From contig NZ_JAGSGD010000001.1 in assembly GCF_016772415.1 (NCBI RefSeq), forward strand, positions 2,195,501 through 2,259,500: a stretch of 64,000 nucleotides of DNA, read 5' to 3'. The notes below the pieces were generated by a model. That model was not told the origin of the DNA. It saw only the letters and a program-made list of their open reading frames with translations, and did no database searches. The stretch's first letter is position 1. Each line of letters starts with the position of its first letter. Source of the DNA: Phenylobacterium glaciei (GTDB lineage Bacteria > Pseudomonadota > Alphaproteobacteria > Caulobacterales > Caulobacteraceae). This document shows positions 20,692-31,200 of this stretch, one piece after another. The position numbers were made by a program, and so were the translations under genes.

Positions 20692-21630
20692 ATGGCGGAA
20701 ATCACCGCTGCGCTGGTCAAGGACCTGCGCGAGAAATCTGGCGCGGGCATGATGGACTGCAAGAAGGCCTTGCAGGAAAACGGCGGCGACGTCGAAGCCT
20801 CCATCGACTGGCTGCGCACCAAGGGCCTGTCAAAGGCCGCCAAGAAGTCCGACCGCGCCGCGGCTGAAGGCCTGGTGGCCGGCAAGCTGAGCGACGACGG
20901 CAAGACCGGCGTGCTCATCGAGCTGAACGCCGAGACCGACTTCGTCTCCAAGAACGACAAGTTCCAGGAAGCGGCGCGCGACTGCGCCCTCGTGGCCCTG
21001 GACGTCGAAGGCGACGTGGACGCCATCACCTCGGCCAAGACCGCCAAGGGCGAAGTCGTCAGCGACGTGATCACCAACCTGATCGCGACCATCGGCGAAA
21101 ACATGCGCCTGCGCCGCTCGGCCCGCCTGAGTGTCGCTCAGGGCGCCGTGGCCCTCTACCTGCACAATGCGCAGGGCGATGGCGTCGGCCGCCTCGGCGT
21201 GCTCGTCGCGCTGGAAGGCGCCGGCGATCAGGCCGTGCTGAAGGACGTGGGCCGCAAGATCGCCCTGCACGTGGCCGGCACGCCGACCCCGCCGCTGGCG
21301 CTCACCGAGGCCGACCTGGATCCCGCCGCCGTCGAGAAGGAAAAGAAGTTCCTCACCGACCAAGCGCTAGAATCGGGCAAGCCCATCGGCGTTGTCGAGA
21401 AGATGATCGAAGGCCGCATCCGCAAGTGGCAGGAAGAAGTGGTGCTGCTGAAGCAACCCTTCGTCATGAACCCGGACCTGACCATCGAGCAGCTGCTGGC
21501 CGAAACCGGCAAGGAAACCGGCTCGCCGGTGACCGTGAAGGGCTTCGTGCGCTTCGCCCTGGGTGAAGGCGTTGAGAAGAAGGTCGACGACTTCGCCGCC
21601 GAAGTCGCCTCGATGACCGGCCAAGCCTAA
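20692..21630 (+). CDS. tsf: translation elongation factor Ts
   Basis: This 312-residue EF-Ts exchanges GDP on EF-Tu. The N-terminal UBA-like domain shows [16 protein letters not shown], and the EF-Tu-contacting [10 protein letters not shown] motif follows near residues 82-91. Length and order are typical for a complete factor. AAGGAG lies eight bases before the ATG. A strong terminator follows the stop, ending the rpsB-tsf unit. Confidence 0.97.
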   Translation: MAEITAALVKDLREKSGAGMMDCKKALQENGGDVEASIDWLRTKGLSKAAKKSDRAAAEGLVAGKLSDDGKTGVLIELNAETDFVSKNDKFQEAARDCALVALDVEGDVDAITSAKTAKGEVVSDVITNLIATIGENMRLRRSARLSVAQGAVALYLHNAQGDGVGRLGVLVALEGAGDQAVLKDVGRKIALHVAGTPTPPLALTEADLDPAAVEKEKKFLTDQALESGKPIGVVEKMIEGRIRKWQEEVVLLKQPFVMNPDLTIEQLLAETGKETGSPVTVKGFVRFALGEGVEKKVDDFAAEVASMTGQA

Positions 21631-21657
21631 CTCCAGGCTTATAAAAAGACGGCCCTG

Positions 21658-21695
21658 GGGCGCCGTGCGTTCGACGCGCACGGCGCCCTTGGTTT
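21658..21695 (+). terminator. intrinsic terminator after tsf
   Basis: A 12-pair stem (GGGCGCCGTGCG with CGCACGGCGCCC) with a seven-base loop is followed by TTGGTTT. It lies 27 bases after the tsf stop and 36 bases before pyrH. The T run is interrupted, so read-through is possible. Confidence 0.7.
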
Positions 21696-21730
21696 ATGTA
21701 AGTACCGCCTAAGATTCTCGAGAGCGCCCC

Positions 21731-22450
21731 ATGTCCGACGCCAAGCCGCGCTACAAGAAGATCCTCTTGAAGATGTCGGGCGAGGTCCTGATGGGCGACG
21801 CCCTGTTCGGCATCGACACCAAGACCATCGAGGCGGTGGCCGCCGACATCAAGGAAGTGGTCGACGCCGGCGTCGAGCTTTGTCTGGTGGTGGGCGGCGG
21901 CAATATCTTCCGCGGCGTCTCCCTGGCCGGCAAGGGCATGGACCGCGCCAGCGCCGACTATATGGGCATGCTGGCCACGGTGATGAATGCGCTGGCCCTG
22001 CAGGGGGCCCTGGAAAAGGCCGGCGTCGACACCCGCGTACAGTCGGCTATCCCGATGGACGCGGTGTGCGAGCCCTATATCCGCCGTCGCGCCCAGCGCC
22101 ACATCGAGAAGGGCCGGGTGGTGATCTTCGCCGCCGGGCTCGGCGCGCCGTTTTTCACCACCGACACGCCCGCGGCCCTGCGCACCGCCGAGATGGGTTG
22201 CGACGCACTGTTCAAGGGCACCAGTGTCGACGGCGTCTACACCGCCGACCCCAAGAAGGACCCGAGCGCCCGGCGCTACGAGACCCTCAGCTACCAGGAC
22301 GTGCTGGCGCAGGACCTTCGGGTCATGGACGCCTCGGCCATCGCCCTGATGCGCGACAACAACGTCCCGATCGTGGTGTTCTCCATCCGTGAGCGGGGCA
22401 ACTTCATGAAGGTGCTGAAGGGCGAAGGCGTCTTCACCACCATCGCCTGA
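21731..22450 (+). CDS. pyrH: uridylate kinase
   Basis: This 239-residue amino-acid-kinase-fold enzyme phosphorylates UMP to UDP and is hexameric in bacteria. The N-terminal phosphate motif reads KMSGEVLMG, where many relatives have [13 protein letters not shown] and the UMP-binding region around [14 protein letters not shown] are intact. It follows the tsf terminator and precedes frr by 36 bases, the usual order. Confidence 0.96.
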   Translation: MSDAKPRYKKILLKMSGEVLMGDALFGIDTKTIEAVAADIKEVVDAGVELCLVVGGGNIFRGVSLAGKGMDRASADYMGMLATVMNALALQGALEKAGVDTRVQSAIPMDAVCEPYIRRRAQRHIEKGRVVIFAAGLGAPFFTTDTPAALRTAEMGCDALFKGTSVDGVYTADPKKDPSARRYETLSYQDVLAQDLRVMDASAIALMRDNNVPIVVFSIRERGNFMKVLKGEGVFTTIA

Positions 22451-22486
22451 TCCGCCGACAACCTTTGACTTAAGGGAGACGCACCC

Positions 22487-23053
22487 ATGGCCGACGCAGA
22501 AAAGCCGGTGCTTTCGAACTATCGGGATCGCATGGACAAGGCGATCTCCGCCTTGAAGGACGAGTTCGCCAGCCTGCGCACGGGCCGAGCCTCGGCCGGC
22601 CTGCTCGATCAAGTGATGGTGGACGCCTATGGCTCGACCGTGCCGTTGAACCAGGTGGCCGCTGTGAGCGTGCCCGAGCCCCGCTCCATCACCGTCAGCG
22701 TGTGGGACAAGGGCATGGTGGTGGCGGTGGAAAAGGCCATCCGCTCGTCGGGCCTCGGCTTCAATCCGGTCAACGAAGGCACGAACCTTCGCATTCCGAT
22801 TCCGCCCCTCACCGAGGAGCGCCGCAAGGACCTGGCGAAGATCGCTGGAAAATACGCCGAACAGCAGAAGATCGCCGTCCGCAACGTCCGTCGTGACGCC
22901 AATGACGACCTCAAGAAGGCCGAAAAGAACGGGGCGATCAACCAAGACGACCAGAAGCGCATGGAGGCCGAGGTTCAGAAGATGACCGACGAGTCCATCA
23001 AGCGCGTGGACGAAGCCTTGAAAACCAAAGAGCAAGAGATCATGCAGGTTTAG
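22487..23053 (+). CDS. frr: ribosome recycling factor
   Basis: This 188-residue RRF splits post-termination ribosomes together with EF-G. The family segments RTGRAS and the charged C-terminal helices ([19 protein letters not shown]) are present at full length. AGGGAGA lies just ahead of the ATG. It sits between pyrH and uppS, probably in one transcript. Confidence 0.97.
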   Translation: MADAEKPVLSNYRDRMDKAISALKDEFASLRTGRASAGLLDQVMVDAYGSTVPLNQVAAVSVPEPRSITVSVWDKGMVVAVEKAIRSSGLGFNPVNEGTNLRIPIPPLTEERRKDLAKIAGKYAEQQKIAVRNVRRDANDDLKKAEKNGAINQDDQKRMEAEVQKMTDESIKRVDEALKTKEQEIMQV

Positions 23054-23091
23054 GCGTCCACACTGCCCTAAAGGACGAAACGGAAAACCTC

Positions 23092-23844
23092 ATGGCCTCC
23101 GCTCCCACAGAGCCGCCCGCCAAGGACGCGCCGCTGCACGTGGCGATCGTCATGGACGGCAATGGGCGCTGGGCCAAACGCCGGGGCCTGCCGCGCAAGC
23201 TGGGTCATCCCAAGGGCGTCGAGGCGATTCGAAGGGTGGTGGAGGCCGCGCCGGACCTGGGGGTCCGCTGGCTCACGCTCTACGCCTTCTCCACCGAGAA
23301 CTGGGGCCGTCCGGCGGGCGAGGTCGCCGAGGTGATGCGGCTGCTGAAGCACTATGTGAACAGCGACCTGGAAAAGCTGACCCGCGAGGGCGTCAAGGTG
23401 CGCATCCTGGGCCGTCGCGAGGGCTTGCCCCCCGACGTGGCCGAGATCGTCGAGCGGGCCGAGACCCGCACCGCCCATAACGACAAGTTCTTCCTGCAGG
23501 TGGCCTTCAACTATGGCGGCCGCGCCGACATCGTCGACGCCGCCCGCGCTCTGGTGGCTGAGGCCCTGGCCGGGAAGATCGACGTCAACGCCATCACCGA
23601 CGCGGCGTTCGAGGCCAGGCTTTCCACCGGGGGCCTGCCGTCACCCGACCTGGTCGTGCGCACCAGCGGCGAACAGCGCCTCTCCAATTTCCTGCTGTGG
23701 GAGTCGGCCTATTCGGAGTTCGTCTTCCCCGATGTGCTCTGGCCCGACTTCACGCCCGATCACCTGCAGTCGGCGATCGACGAGTTCCACCGGCGCGAGC
23801 GCAGGTACGGCGCCGTCGCGGACGATGTCCTTGCCGCCGGCTAA
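23092..23844 (+). CDS. uppS: isoprenyl (undecaprenyl) diphosphate synthase
   Basis: This 250-residue cis-prenyltransferase makes undecaprenyl diphosphate, the lipid carrier for peptidoglycan and other envelope polymers. The catalytic aspartate is in IVMDGNGRWAKRR, and the C-terminal RTSGEQRLSNFLLWE and FPDVLWPDF motifs are intact. The end overlaps the cdsA start by 20 bases. Confidence 0.96.
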   Translation: MASAPTEPPAKDAPLHVAIVMDGNGRWAKRRGLPRKLGHPKGVEAIRRVVEAAPDLGVRWLTLYAFSTENWGRPAGEVAEVMRLLKHYVNSDLEKLTREGVKVRILGRREGLPPDVAEIVERAETRTAHNDKFFLQVAFNYGGRADIVDAARALVAEALAGKIDVNAITDAAFEARLSTGGLPSPDLVVRTSGEQRLSNFLLWESAYSEFVFPDVLWPDFTPDHLQSAIDEFHRRERRYGAVADDVLAAG

Positions 23845-24667
23845 GCGTTTCAACTGGACCAATCTGGGCGTGCGGGTGGCTTCGGCCACCGTGCTCGTGC
23901 CGACCGCGCTGGCCGCCGTCTGGTTCGACACGGGCCTGGCCGCCGGAGGCTGGCCCTTCCTTGTGATGATCGCCGTCGCCGTGGCCCTGCTCTCCATCGA
24001 GTGGGGCGGGATGAGTGCGCCCTACGCGCCGGTCCGGGTCTCCACCGCCGTCACCGTGGCCATCCTGGCGGGGGTCTTCCTGGCCCACCGCGACCATATG
24101 TGGCTGGCCTGGGCCGGGTTGCTACTGGGGGGGATCGCCTCGGCGCTCGTCGCCCGCGGCGTGGCCGAGCGGCCGACCGACGCGGCCTTCGGGGTCTTCT
24201 ATATCGGCATCGCCTGCATCTGCCTTGTCTGGCTGCGCGCCATGCCCCAGGGCCAGTGGTGGACCCTGATGCTGTTCGCCATCACCTGGACCGCAGACAT
24301 CGCCGCCTTCGCGGTCGGCAGCGCCCTGAAGGGCCCAAAGCTCTGGCCGCGCTTTTCCCCCAACAAGACCTGGTCGGGCTTCTTGGGCGGTCTGGTGTTC
24401 TCCATGGCCGTCGGCGCCGTGATGACCATCATCCCGGCCTTCGAGCTCAACATGGCCGCCGGTGCCCTGGTGGGCCTGCTGGGCGGCCTGGCCACCATGG
24501 CCGGCGACCTCTGGGAGTCGGCGCTGAAGCGCCGGTTCGGCGTGAAGGATTCAGGCGACCTGATCCCAGGCCATGGCGGCCTGCTGGACCGCGTGGACGG
24601 TCTGCTGTTCGCCGTCGTGATCATCGCCCTGGCCCGCCTGGTGAACCATTTGGGATGGGGCCATTGA
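23825..24667 (+). CDS. cdsA: phosphatidate cytidylyltransferase
   Basis: This 280-residue inner-membrane enzyme forms CDP-diacylglycerol from phosphatidate and CTP for phospholipid synthesis. It has about seven hydrophobic segments. The full family signature is seen near the C-terminus, with [12 protein letters not shown] followed by [11 protein letters not shown]. The frame is open far upstream, but the ATG at 23825 gives the family length. It overlaps uppS by 20 bases and dxr by about 13. Confidence 0.93.
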   Translation: MSLPPAKRFNWTNLGVRVASATVLVPTALAAVWFDTGLAAGGWPFLVMIAVAVALLSIEWGGMSAPYAPVRVSTAVTVAILAGVFLAHRDHMWLAWAGLLLGGIASALVARGVAERPTDAAFGVFYIGIACICLVWLRAMPQGQWWTLMLFAITWTADIAAFAVGSALKGPKLWPRFSPNKTWSGFLGGLVFSMAVGAVMTIIPAFELNMAAGALVGLLGGLATMAGDLWESALKRRFGVKDSGDLIPGHGGLLDRVDGLLFAVVIIALARLVNHLGWGH

Positions 24668-25851
24668 GTCTTCCGCGTCGTCTCAGCGTCCTGGGCTGCA
24701 CGGGGTCGGTGGGGGTCTCCACCCTGGACCTCATCGAGAAGTCCGGCGCCGAGGTTGAGATCATCGCCCTCACCGCTGGCCGCAACGTCGAGCGTCTGGC
24801 GCAGCAGGCCCGTCAGTGGCGGCCGCGCTTGGCGGTGATCGAGGACGAGACCAAGCTTCCTGAACTGCGCGACCGACTGGCCGGCACGGGCATCGCCACC
24901 GCCGCAGGCGCCCATGCCGTGGTCGAGGCCGCGGCCATGGACGCCCAGTGGGTGATGTCCGCCATCGTCGGTTTCGCGGGGCTGGGGCCGACCCTTGCCG
25001 CCGCGCGGGCCGGCGCGGTGATCGGTCTCGCCAACAAGGAGAGCCTGGTCTGCGCCGGACCTCAGTTGCTGCGCATCGCAAAGCTGGCCGGTGGCGTCAT
25101 CATTCCCGTGGACTCCGAGCACTCGGCCATCTTCCAGGTGCTGGACCCGCTCAACGCCCAGTTTGTTGCCCGCCTGATTCTGACCTCGTCGGGTGGTCCT
25201 TTCCGCGCCTGGACCCGCGAGGAGATGGCCCACGCCACGCCTGAACAGGCCGTCGCCCACCCGAACTTCAGCATGGGGGCCAAGATTTCCGTGGATTCAG
25301 CCACCATGATGAACAAGGGGCTGGAGATCATCGAAGCCGCCTATCTGTTCTCCATGCCGCCCGAACGCGTCGACGTGCTGATCCACCACCAGCAGATCAT
25401 CCACAGCCTGGTGGAGTATGTCGACGGATCCACCCTGGCGCAGTTGGGCCCGCCTGACATGCGTCCCCCGATCGCGCTTGCTTTCGCCTGGCCCGAACGG
25501 TTGCCCTGGCCAGCCCCGCGGCTGGATCTCACCAAGGGACCGCTGACATTCGAGAATCCGGACGGTGACCGATTCCCCGCGCTGCAGATCGCCAAGGCCG
25601 CCCTTGCGGCCGGCGGGGCGGCTCCGGCGGTGATGAATGCGGCCAATGAGGTCGCCGTGGCCGCTTTTCTTGACCGTCGCATAGGCTTTCTCGATATTGC
25701 CGCAATCGTAGCCGACACACTCGAACGTGTTGAGGTCCAGGGCCTCGCGGGGGAACCCAACAGCGATGTTCTCGAGGGTGCAAAGGCGACAGATGCGATG
25801 GCGCGTCGCGTTGCGTGCGATGTCGTCGCCGGACTTCGTCCGGCGTCGTAA
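24655..25851 (+). CDS. dxr: 1-deoxy-D-xylulose 5-phosphate reductoisomerase
   Basis: This 398-residue enzyme converts DXP to MEP, the committed step of non-mevalonate isoprenoid synthesis, using NADPH. The Rossmann motif GCTGSVG, NKESLV, the metal-binding DSEHSA and the later [11 protein letters not shown] segment are visible. The ATG at 24655 overlaps the end of cdsA. A TTG at 24664, behind GGATGGGG, is an equally possible start that shortens it by three residues. It feeds the same pathway as uppS upstream. Confidence 0.92.
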   Translation: MGPLSLPRRLSVLGCTGSVGVSTLDLIEKSGAEVEIIALTAGRNVERLAQQARQWRPRLAVIEDETKLPELRDRLAGTGIATAAGAHAVVEAAAMDAQWVMSAIVGFAGLGPTLAAARAGAVIGLANKESLVCAGPQLLRIAKLAGGVIIPVDSEHSAIFQVLDPLNAQFVARLILTSSGGPFRAWTREEMAHATPEQAVAHPNFSMGAKISVDSATMMNKGLEIIEAAYLFSMPPERVDVLIHHQQIIHSLVEYVDGSTLAQLGPPDMRPPIALAFAWPERLPWPAPRLDLTKGPLTFENPDGDRFPALQIAKAALAAGGAAPAVMNAANEVAVAAFLDRRIGFLDIAAIVADTLERVEVQGLAGEPNSDVLEGAKATDAMARRVACDVVAGLRPAS

Positions 25852-25866
25852 GGAGTAGCCGTCGCC

Positions 25867-27072
25867 ATGCTTTCATTGCTGCAAACCGCAATCGCCTTTG
25901 TCCTGGTGCTGACCCTGGTGGTCACGGTCCATGAGCTGGGCCACTTCTGGGCCGCCAAGAGCTTTGGCGTGGCCATCGACCGCTTCTCCATCGGGTTCGG
26001 AAAGGCCATCGCCTCGTGGACCGACAAGTCGGGCGTGCAGTGGCGGATCGGCTGGGCGCCGGTGGGCGGATATGTGGCCTTCGCCGGCGACGACAACGCC
26101 GCCAGCGTGCCCGACCAGGACGACCTGGAGACCCTGCGCCAGTCCATCATAGCCCGCGAAGGGCAGGGGGCGCTCTCCCGCTATTTCCACTTCAAGCCGA
26201 TCTGGCAGCGGGCTGTGATCGCCGCTGCCGGCCCGTTGGCCAATTTCGCCCTCGCCATTGTCCTGTTCGCCACCCTGATCTTCGCCCTGGGCGAAAACCT
26301 CCTGCCGGCGAAGGTGGCCTCCGTCGCGCCAGGAAGCCCCGCCGCCGTGGCAGGGTTCCGGCCGGGCGACTTCATTGCCGAGGCCAATGGCCGCCCGGTA
26401 AAAAGCTTCATGGATCTGGCCGAGGTGGCCCAGCTGCGGGTGAACCTGCCCACGACCTTCGTGGTGCGCCGCGGGCCGGAGAACGTGACCCTGACCGCGA
26501 CCTCCAAGCTGCAGATGCGCTCGGACGGGCTTGGCGGCGAGCGGCTGCAGGGCACCTTGGGGATCGCCCCCGCCCAGACCCGCGAGGACTATATTCACGT
26601 CCGCTACAACCCGATCGAAGCGCTCGGCATGGGCGTGGAGCGGACGTGGCGGGTGCTCAGCACCACGGTCTATTATCTCGGCCGGATGGTGACCGGCCAG
26701 GTCTCCGCCAGCCAGCTGAGCGGGCCATTGGGAATCGCCCGCGTCTCGGGCCAGGTCGCCCAGAGCGGCGCCCAGGGCGCGCCGGATTTTGGATCGCAGA
26801 TTCTCGGCGCCGGCGTCGCCCTGCTGGGTCTCGCCGCCGTGCTGTCGGTGGGGATCGGCTTCATGAACCTGCTGCCGGTGCCTGTGCTGGACGGGGGCCA
26901 CCTGCTGTTCTACGCCTACGAAGCTGTGGCCCGCAGGCCTCTTGCGGCCAAGGTTCAAGCTGCGGGCTATCGCGTGGGCCTTGCGCTGTTGCTGGGATTG
27001 ATGTTGTTCGCGACGTGGAACGATCTGCAGCAACTGCGTGTGTTCAAAATCCTCGGCGGTCTGCTTTCCTGA
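25867..27072 (+). CDS. rseP: RIP metalloprotease (site-2 protease)
   Basis: This 401-residue membrane-embedded zinc protease cleaves transmembrane segments such as anti-sigma factors. The HELGH motif is at residues 22-26. One PDZ domain lies around residues 140-210 (VAPGSPAAVAGFRPGDFI). The second zinc-binding segment PVLDGGH has Asp342. Four hydrophobic segments fit the family. It lies between dxr and bamA, the standard envelope-stress neighbourhood. Confidence 0.95.
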   Translation: MLSLLQTAIAFVLVLTLVVTVHELGHFWAAKSFGVAIDRFSIGFGKAIASWTDKSGVQWRIGWAPVGGYVAFAGDDNAASVPDQDDLETLRQSIIAREGQGALSRYFHFKPIWQRAVIAAAGPLANFALAIVLFATLIFALGENLLPAKVASVAPGSPAAVAGFRPGDFIAEANGRPVKSFMDLAEVAQLRVNLPTTFVVRRGPENVTLTATSKLQMRSDGLGGERLQGTLGIAPAQTREDYIHVRYNPIEALGMGVERTWRVLSTTVYYLGRMVTGQVSASQLSGPLGIARVSGQVAQSGAQGAPDFGSQILGAGVALLGLAAVLSVGIGFMNLLPVPVLDGGHLLFYAYEAVARRPLAAKVQAAGYRVGLALLLGLMLFATWNDLQQLRVFKILGGLLS

Positions 27073-27101
27073 CCTCCCCCTTTCCGTTGACGGCAGAAAC
27101 G

Positions 27102-29501
27102 ATGCAAAGAACCCGCGCCCACGGCGCCGCGCTCGCCTCCGGTCTCGCCCTGCTTTTGGGCACGACCGCGATTACCCTGCCGAGTCTCGCCTTCGCCCAG
27201 GCCGCCGAACAGTCGGGCGTGGTGCAGAGGATCATTGTCGAGGGCAATGAGCGGATCGAGCAATCGACCGTGCTCTCCTACCTGCCCATCCAGCCCGGGG
27301 AGAGCGCCGATCCGGCCAAGCTCGACCTGGCCTTGAAGGCGCTCTTCCGCACCGACCTGTTCTCGGACGTGAAGATCAACCTGGTGAACGGCGACCTGAC
27401 CATCACGGTCGTGGAGAACCCGATCGTCAACAAGGTGGTCTTCGAGGGCAATTCCGGCCTGAAGGAAGAGAAGCTGCGCGACGAGGTCACCGTGCGTCCG
27501 CGCGGCATCTTCACCCGCGCCAAGGTCCAGGCCGACGTCCAGCGGATCGTTGAGCTCTATCGCCGCTCAGGCCGCATCTCGGCCACCGTGACGCCGAAGA
27601 TCGTCGAGCTGCCCCAGAAGCGCGTCGACCTGATCTTCGAGATCGATGAAGGCCCCAAGAGCGGCGTGCTGCGCGTCAACTTCCTGGGCAACAAGGAATT
27701 CTCCGACAACGACCTGCGCGACGTCGTCGTGACCGAGCAGACGAGCTGGTACAAATTCTTCTCGTCCAACGCAAACTACGACCCTGACCGCCTTGAGTAC
27801 GACAAGGAGCAGCTGCGCAAGCATTACCGCAACCGCGGCTTCTATGATTTCCGCGTGATTTCGGCCGTGGCCGAACTGTCCCCGGACAAGAACGGCTTCG
27901 TCATCACCTATACCCTGGACGAGGGCCCGGAATACAAGTTCGGCAAGATCTCCGTGGAGACCGAGCTGCAGAAGCTGGACAAGAACCTGCTGCTGCAACT
28001 GGTGCCGATCCATAGCGGCGAACTCTACGAAGACGAAAAGATTGAGAGCGCCACCGACTCCCTGACCTTCGCCGCCGGCGCCGCGGGCTTCGCCTCGGTG
28101 GATGTGCGGCCGCGCTACGTGGCCAACAAGGAAACCAAGACCGTCGATGTGGTCTTCCAGGTCCGTGAAGGCCCGCGCGTCTATGTCGACCGCATCGACA
28201 TCGTCGGCAACAGCCAGACCCTCGACTATGTGATCCGCCGCGAGCTGAACCTGGTGGAGGGCGACGCCTACAACCGCGCCCTGGTGGACCGGTCGAAGAA
28301 CAACATCCGCGCCCTTGGCTTCTTCAAGGACGTCAACATCACCGAGATCCCGGGTTCGGCCCCCGACCGCACCAATCTGCAGGTGAAGGTCGAGGAACAG
28401 CCCACCGGCGAACTCTCCTTCAGCGCCGGCTATTCCTCGGTGGACCAGCTCGTGCTGGACCTGGGCATCACCCAGCGTAACTTCCGCGGCCGTGGCCAGG
28501 ACGTCCGCGCCCGGATCTCCGTGGGCTCCCTGCGCCAGCAGGTGGACTTCTCCTTCACCGAGCCGCGCTTCCTGGGCCGTAACCTGCGGGCCGGGGTGGA
28601 TATCTACTCCTACCGTTACGACCTCACCGATTACTCGGCCTACCAGACCAGCACGCTGGGCATGAACCTGCGCGCCGGTTTCCCGCTGACCCTGAACTCG
28701 TCGATGAGCACTCGCTACGTGATCCGCCAGGATCAGGTGCAGATCGATAACACCTATTGCGATCCGACCTCGCCGATCGTGTCCCTGTCGCTCTGCGCCC
28801 AGCGCGGGTCGTTCCTGACCTCGCTGGTGGGCTACGGCCTGCGCCTGGATCGCCGGAACAATCCGATTAACCCGACCCGCGGCTTCTATGCGGACATCAG
28901 CCAGGATCTGGCGGGCGTCGGCGGCGATGTGAACTACATCAAGACCGATGTCGACGGCGGCTGGTATCACGGCTTCAACAAGAACTTCATCCTCAGCGTC
29001 ACCGGCCAGGCGGGCTACATCGCAGGCTGGAACGGCGACACCATCCGGATCAACGACCGTTCCTACAAGGGCGGCAACAGCTTCCGCGGCTTCGAGACCG
29101 CGGGCCTGGGGCCGCGCGACACCAACAATGCCCGCAGCGACGCCCTTGGCGGCCGAGCCTACGCCATCGGTTCAGTGGAACTGAGCATTCCGACCTTCGT
29201 CCCGGAGCAGTACGGCATCAAGGCCGCTGTGTTCACCGACTTCGGCACCGTCGGGCTGCTGGATGACGCCGCGAAGGCTTGCCTGGTCGCGCGAACTCCG
29301 ACTGCTACCGATCCAGGTTGTGCCGTCGGCGCGCCTGATCCGATGATCTTCGATGATCTCTCTCTACGCGCCACGGCGGGTCTGTCGGTGTTCTGGAAGT
29401 CACCGATGGGACCCATCCGCTTCGACTTCAGCCAAGTTTTGGCCAAAGAAGCCTACGATAAGACTGAAACCTTCCGTTTCTCCACTTCAACGAAGTTCTG
29501 A
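27102..29501 (+). CDS. bamA: outer membrane protein assembly factor BamA
   Basis: This 799-residue outer-membrane insertase has a signal peptide (residues 1 to about 31, with LALLLGTTAITLPSLAFAQA), five periplasmic POTRA domains (to about residue 450) and a C-terminal beta-barrel ending in Phe, as outer-membrane proteins do. The frame is open from 26016 over rseP. The ATG at 27102 is chosen because it starts the signal peptide. It is followed six bases later by the Skp-like chaperone gene. Confidence 0.95.
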   Translation: MQRTRAHGAALASGLALLLGTTAITLPSLAFAQAAEQSGVVQRIIVEGNERIEQSTVLSYLPIQPGESADPAKLDLALKALFRTDLFSDVKINLVNGDLTITVVENPIVNKVVFEGNSGLKEEKLRDEVTVRPRGIFTRAKVQADVQRIVELYRRSGRISATVTPKIVELPQKRVDLIFEIDEGPKSGVLRVNFLGNKEFSDNDLRDVVVTEQTSWYKFFSSNANYDPDRLEYDKEQLRKHYRNRGFYDFRVISAVAELSPDKNGFVITYTLDEGPEYKFGKISVETELQKLDKNLLLQLVPIHSGELYEDEKIESATDSLTFAAGAAGFASVDVRPRYVANKETKTVDVVFQVREGPRVYVDRIDIVGNSQTLDYVIRRELNLVEGDAYNRALVDRSKNNIRALGFFKDVNITEIPGSAPDRTNLQVKVEEQPTGELSFSAGYSSVDQLVLDLGITQRNFRGRGQDVRARISVGSLRQQVDFSFTEPRFLGRNLRAGVDIYSYRYDLTDYSAYQTSTLGMNLRAGFPLTLNSSMSTRYVIRQDQVQIDNTYCDPTSPIVSLSLCAQRGSFLTSLVGYGLRLDRRNNPINPTRGFYADISQDLAGVGGDVNYIKTDVDGGWYHGFNKNFILSVTGQAGYIAGWNGDTIRINDRSYKGGNSFRGFETAGLGPRDTNNARSDALGGRAYAIGSVELSIPTFVPEQYGIKAAVFTDFGTVGLLDDAAKACLVARTPTATDPGCAVGAPDPMIFDDLSLRATAGLSVFWKSPMGPIRFDFSQVLAKEAYDKTETFRFSTSTKF

Positions 29502-29507
29502 GCCCCC

Positions 29508-30134
29508 ATGACGATCAAAAATCTAGTCGCGGCGACCTGTGTCGCCGCGCTTTCGCTCACCGCAAGCTCGCAGGCCTTTGCACAGGCTGCGGCGCCGGCC
29601 ATCACCCATGGACCGGCTATTCCGGGCGTCTGCGTCATGTCGATCGAGGGCGTCATCGGCGGTTCGACCGTGGGCAAGTACGTTCAGACCCGTCTGCAGC
29701 AGATCGCGACGCAAGTCGGGGCCGAGCTGAAGGCCGAGGAGGCCTCCATCCAGAACGACGCCAAGGCCTTGGACGCCCGTAAGGCGACCATGGATCAGGG
29801 CGCGTTCGAAAAGGCCGCCGCCGACCTGCAGGTCCGCGCCAACGCCTATCAGCGCAAGAGCCAGCTGCGCGAACGTGAGCTGCAGGCCACCCAGCAAAAG
29901 GCCCTAGGCCGCGTCGGCCAGGAACTGGACCCGATCATCCGTCAGGTCTACCAGCAGCGTCAGTGCAGCATCCTGCTGCAGCGCGACGCCTTGGTCATCG
30001 CCAATCCGGCCATGGATATCAGCCCCGGCTTGACCACGGCGCTGAACGCGAAGATCACCCAGTTCGCCTTCGACCGCGAACGTCTGGACCAACCGGCTGC
30101 GGCCCCTCAAGCTGCGGCTCCCGTCCGCAAGTAG
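29508..30134 (+). CDS. OmpH/Skp family periplasmic chaperone
   Basis: This 208-residue exported protein has a signal peptide (about residues 1-26, ending SSQAFAQA). A helical body rich in Ala, Gln, Lys and Glu fits the coiled-coil tentacles of Skp, and an Ala/Pro tail follows. Skp carries unfolded outer-membrane proteins to BamA, which is encoded directly upstream. It is slightly longer than E. coli Skp (161 residues). Confidence 0.88.
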   Translation: MTIKNLVAATCVAALSLTASSQAFAQAAAPAITHGPAIPGVCVMSIEGVIGGSTVGKYVQTRLQQIATQVGAELKAEEASIQNDAKALDARKATMDQGAFEKAAADLQVRANAYQRKSQLRERELQATQQKALGRVGQELDPIIRQVYQQRQCSILLQRDALVIANPAMDISPGLTTALNAKITQFAFDRERLDQPAAAPQAAAPVRK

Positions 30135-30174
30135 AACGACTCGGGCTATGCGCGGGTCGAGCTGAGAGTGCTTG

Positions 30175-31200
30175 ATGCCTGACCCGCGCTTTTTTGAAGA
30201 TCTGGGGCCCGTCTCATTGACGGAGCTCGCCGCGCTGACCGGGGCCGCATTGTCGGCGCCCGGGGCCGGATCGGTTCAGGTCGCCCGCGTCGCCATCCTG
30301 GCGCGGGCCACCTCCGACAGCATCACCTACTTCTCCGACCGAAAATTGGCCGCCGAGCTGGCCGAGACCCGCGCCGCGGCCTGTTTCGTCAGCGAGCGGG
30401 ACGCCGGCCTCGTGCCGCAGGGCTGCGTGGCCCTGGTCACCCGTCAGCCCACCGCCGCTTACGCGATGTCCGGCCAGCGCCTGCACCGGCCGCGCCTGCA
30501 CGCGGGCCACGCCGCCGTCTCCCGCGAGGCGACTGTGGAGACGGGCGCCGTCATCAGTCCCGGTGTGGCCGTCGGCCAAGGCGCCCAGATCGGCCGAGGA
30601 ACTGTCATCGGGCCTAACACCGTCATCGGACCTGGCGTCACCATCGGCCGCGATTGCGTCATTGGCCCTAATGTCAGCATCCACTGCGCCTTGCTGGGCG
30701 ACCGGGTGAAGATCCTGGCCGGCGCCGTCGTCGGTGAGGCGGGATTCGGCGCCACCGCCGGCCCCACTGGGGTGATCGATATCCCGCAACTCGGCCGGGT
30801 CATCCTGCAGGACGGCGTCACCGTCGGGGCCAACAGCTGCATCGACCGCGGGGCCTATGAGGACACCGTGCTGGGGGAGAACACCAAGATCGACAACCTG
30901 GTGCAGATCGCCCACAACGTCCGCGTCGGCCGCAACTGCGTGATGGCCGCCCATACAGGGATTTCCGGCAGCGTGACCATCGGCGACGGATCGGCCTTCG
31001 GCGGCCGGGCCGGGGTGGCCGACCATGTGATCATCGGTGAAGGCGCCCAGATCGGCGCGGGCGCCGGGGTTTTCCGCGATGTGCCGCCCAAGGCGGTCAT
31101 GGGGGGCTTTCCGTCCCTGCCCATGCGACAATGGCTGCGCGAAGTCGCCTGGCTCAGCAAATCGGCGGCCGTGCGCCGCCGGGAGGAACCTGATCAATGA
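30175..31200 (+). CDS. lpxD: UDP-3-O-(3-hydroxyacyl)glucosamine N-acyltransferase
   Basis: This 341-residue enzyme adds the N-linked acyl chain in the third step of lipid A synthesis. It has an N-terminal uridine-binding domain and a left-handed beta-helix of hexapeptide repeats. The catalytic histidine is His247 in VQIAHNV. The ATG at 30175 is used; a TTG one codon earlier is in frame. The stop overlaps fabZ by four bases. Confidence 0.96.
   Translation: MPDPRFFEDLGPVSLTELAALTGAALSAPGAGSVQVARVAILARATSDSITYFSDRKLAAELAETRAAACFVSERDAGLVPQGCVALVTRQPTAAYAMSGQRLHRPRLHAGHAAVSREATVETGAVISPGVAVGQGAQIGRGTVIGPNTVIGPGVTIGRDCVIGPNVSIHCALLGDRVKILAGAVVGEAGFGATAGPTGVIDIPQLGRVILQDGVTVGANSCIDRGAYEDTVLGENTKIDNLVQIAHNVRVGRNCVMAAHTGISGSVTIGDGSAFGGRAGVADHVIIGEGAQIGAGAGVFRDVPPKAVMGGFPSLPMRQWLREVAWLSKSAAVRRREEPDQ

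Noticed and set aside
24001..24654. N-terminal extension of the dxr frame over cdsA
   Set aside because: The extension translates to Arg/Gly/Pro-rich sequence without homology; the DXR fold starts at about 24660.
26016..27101. N-terminal extension of the bamA frame over rseP
   Set aside because: It is the out-of-frame reading of rseP; BamA starts with a signal peptide at 27102.
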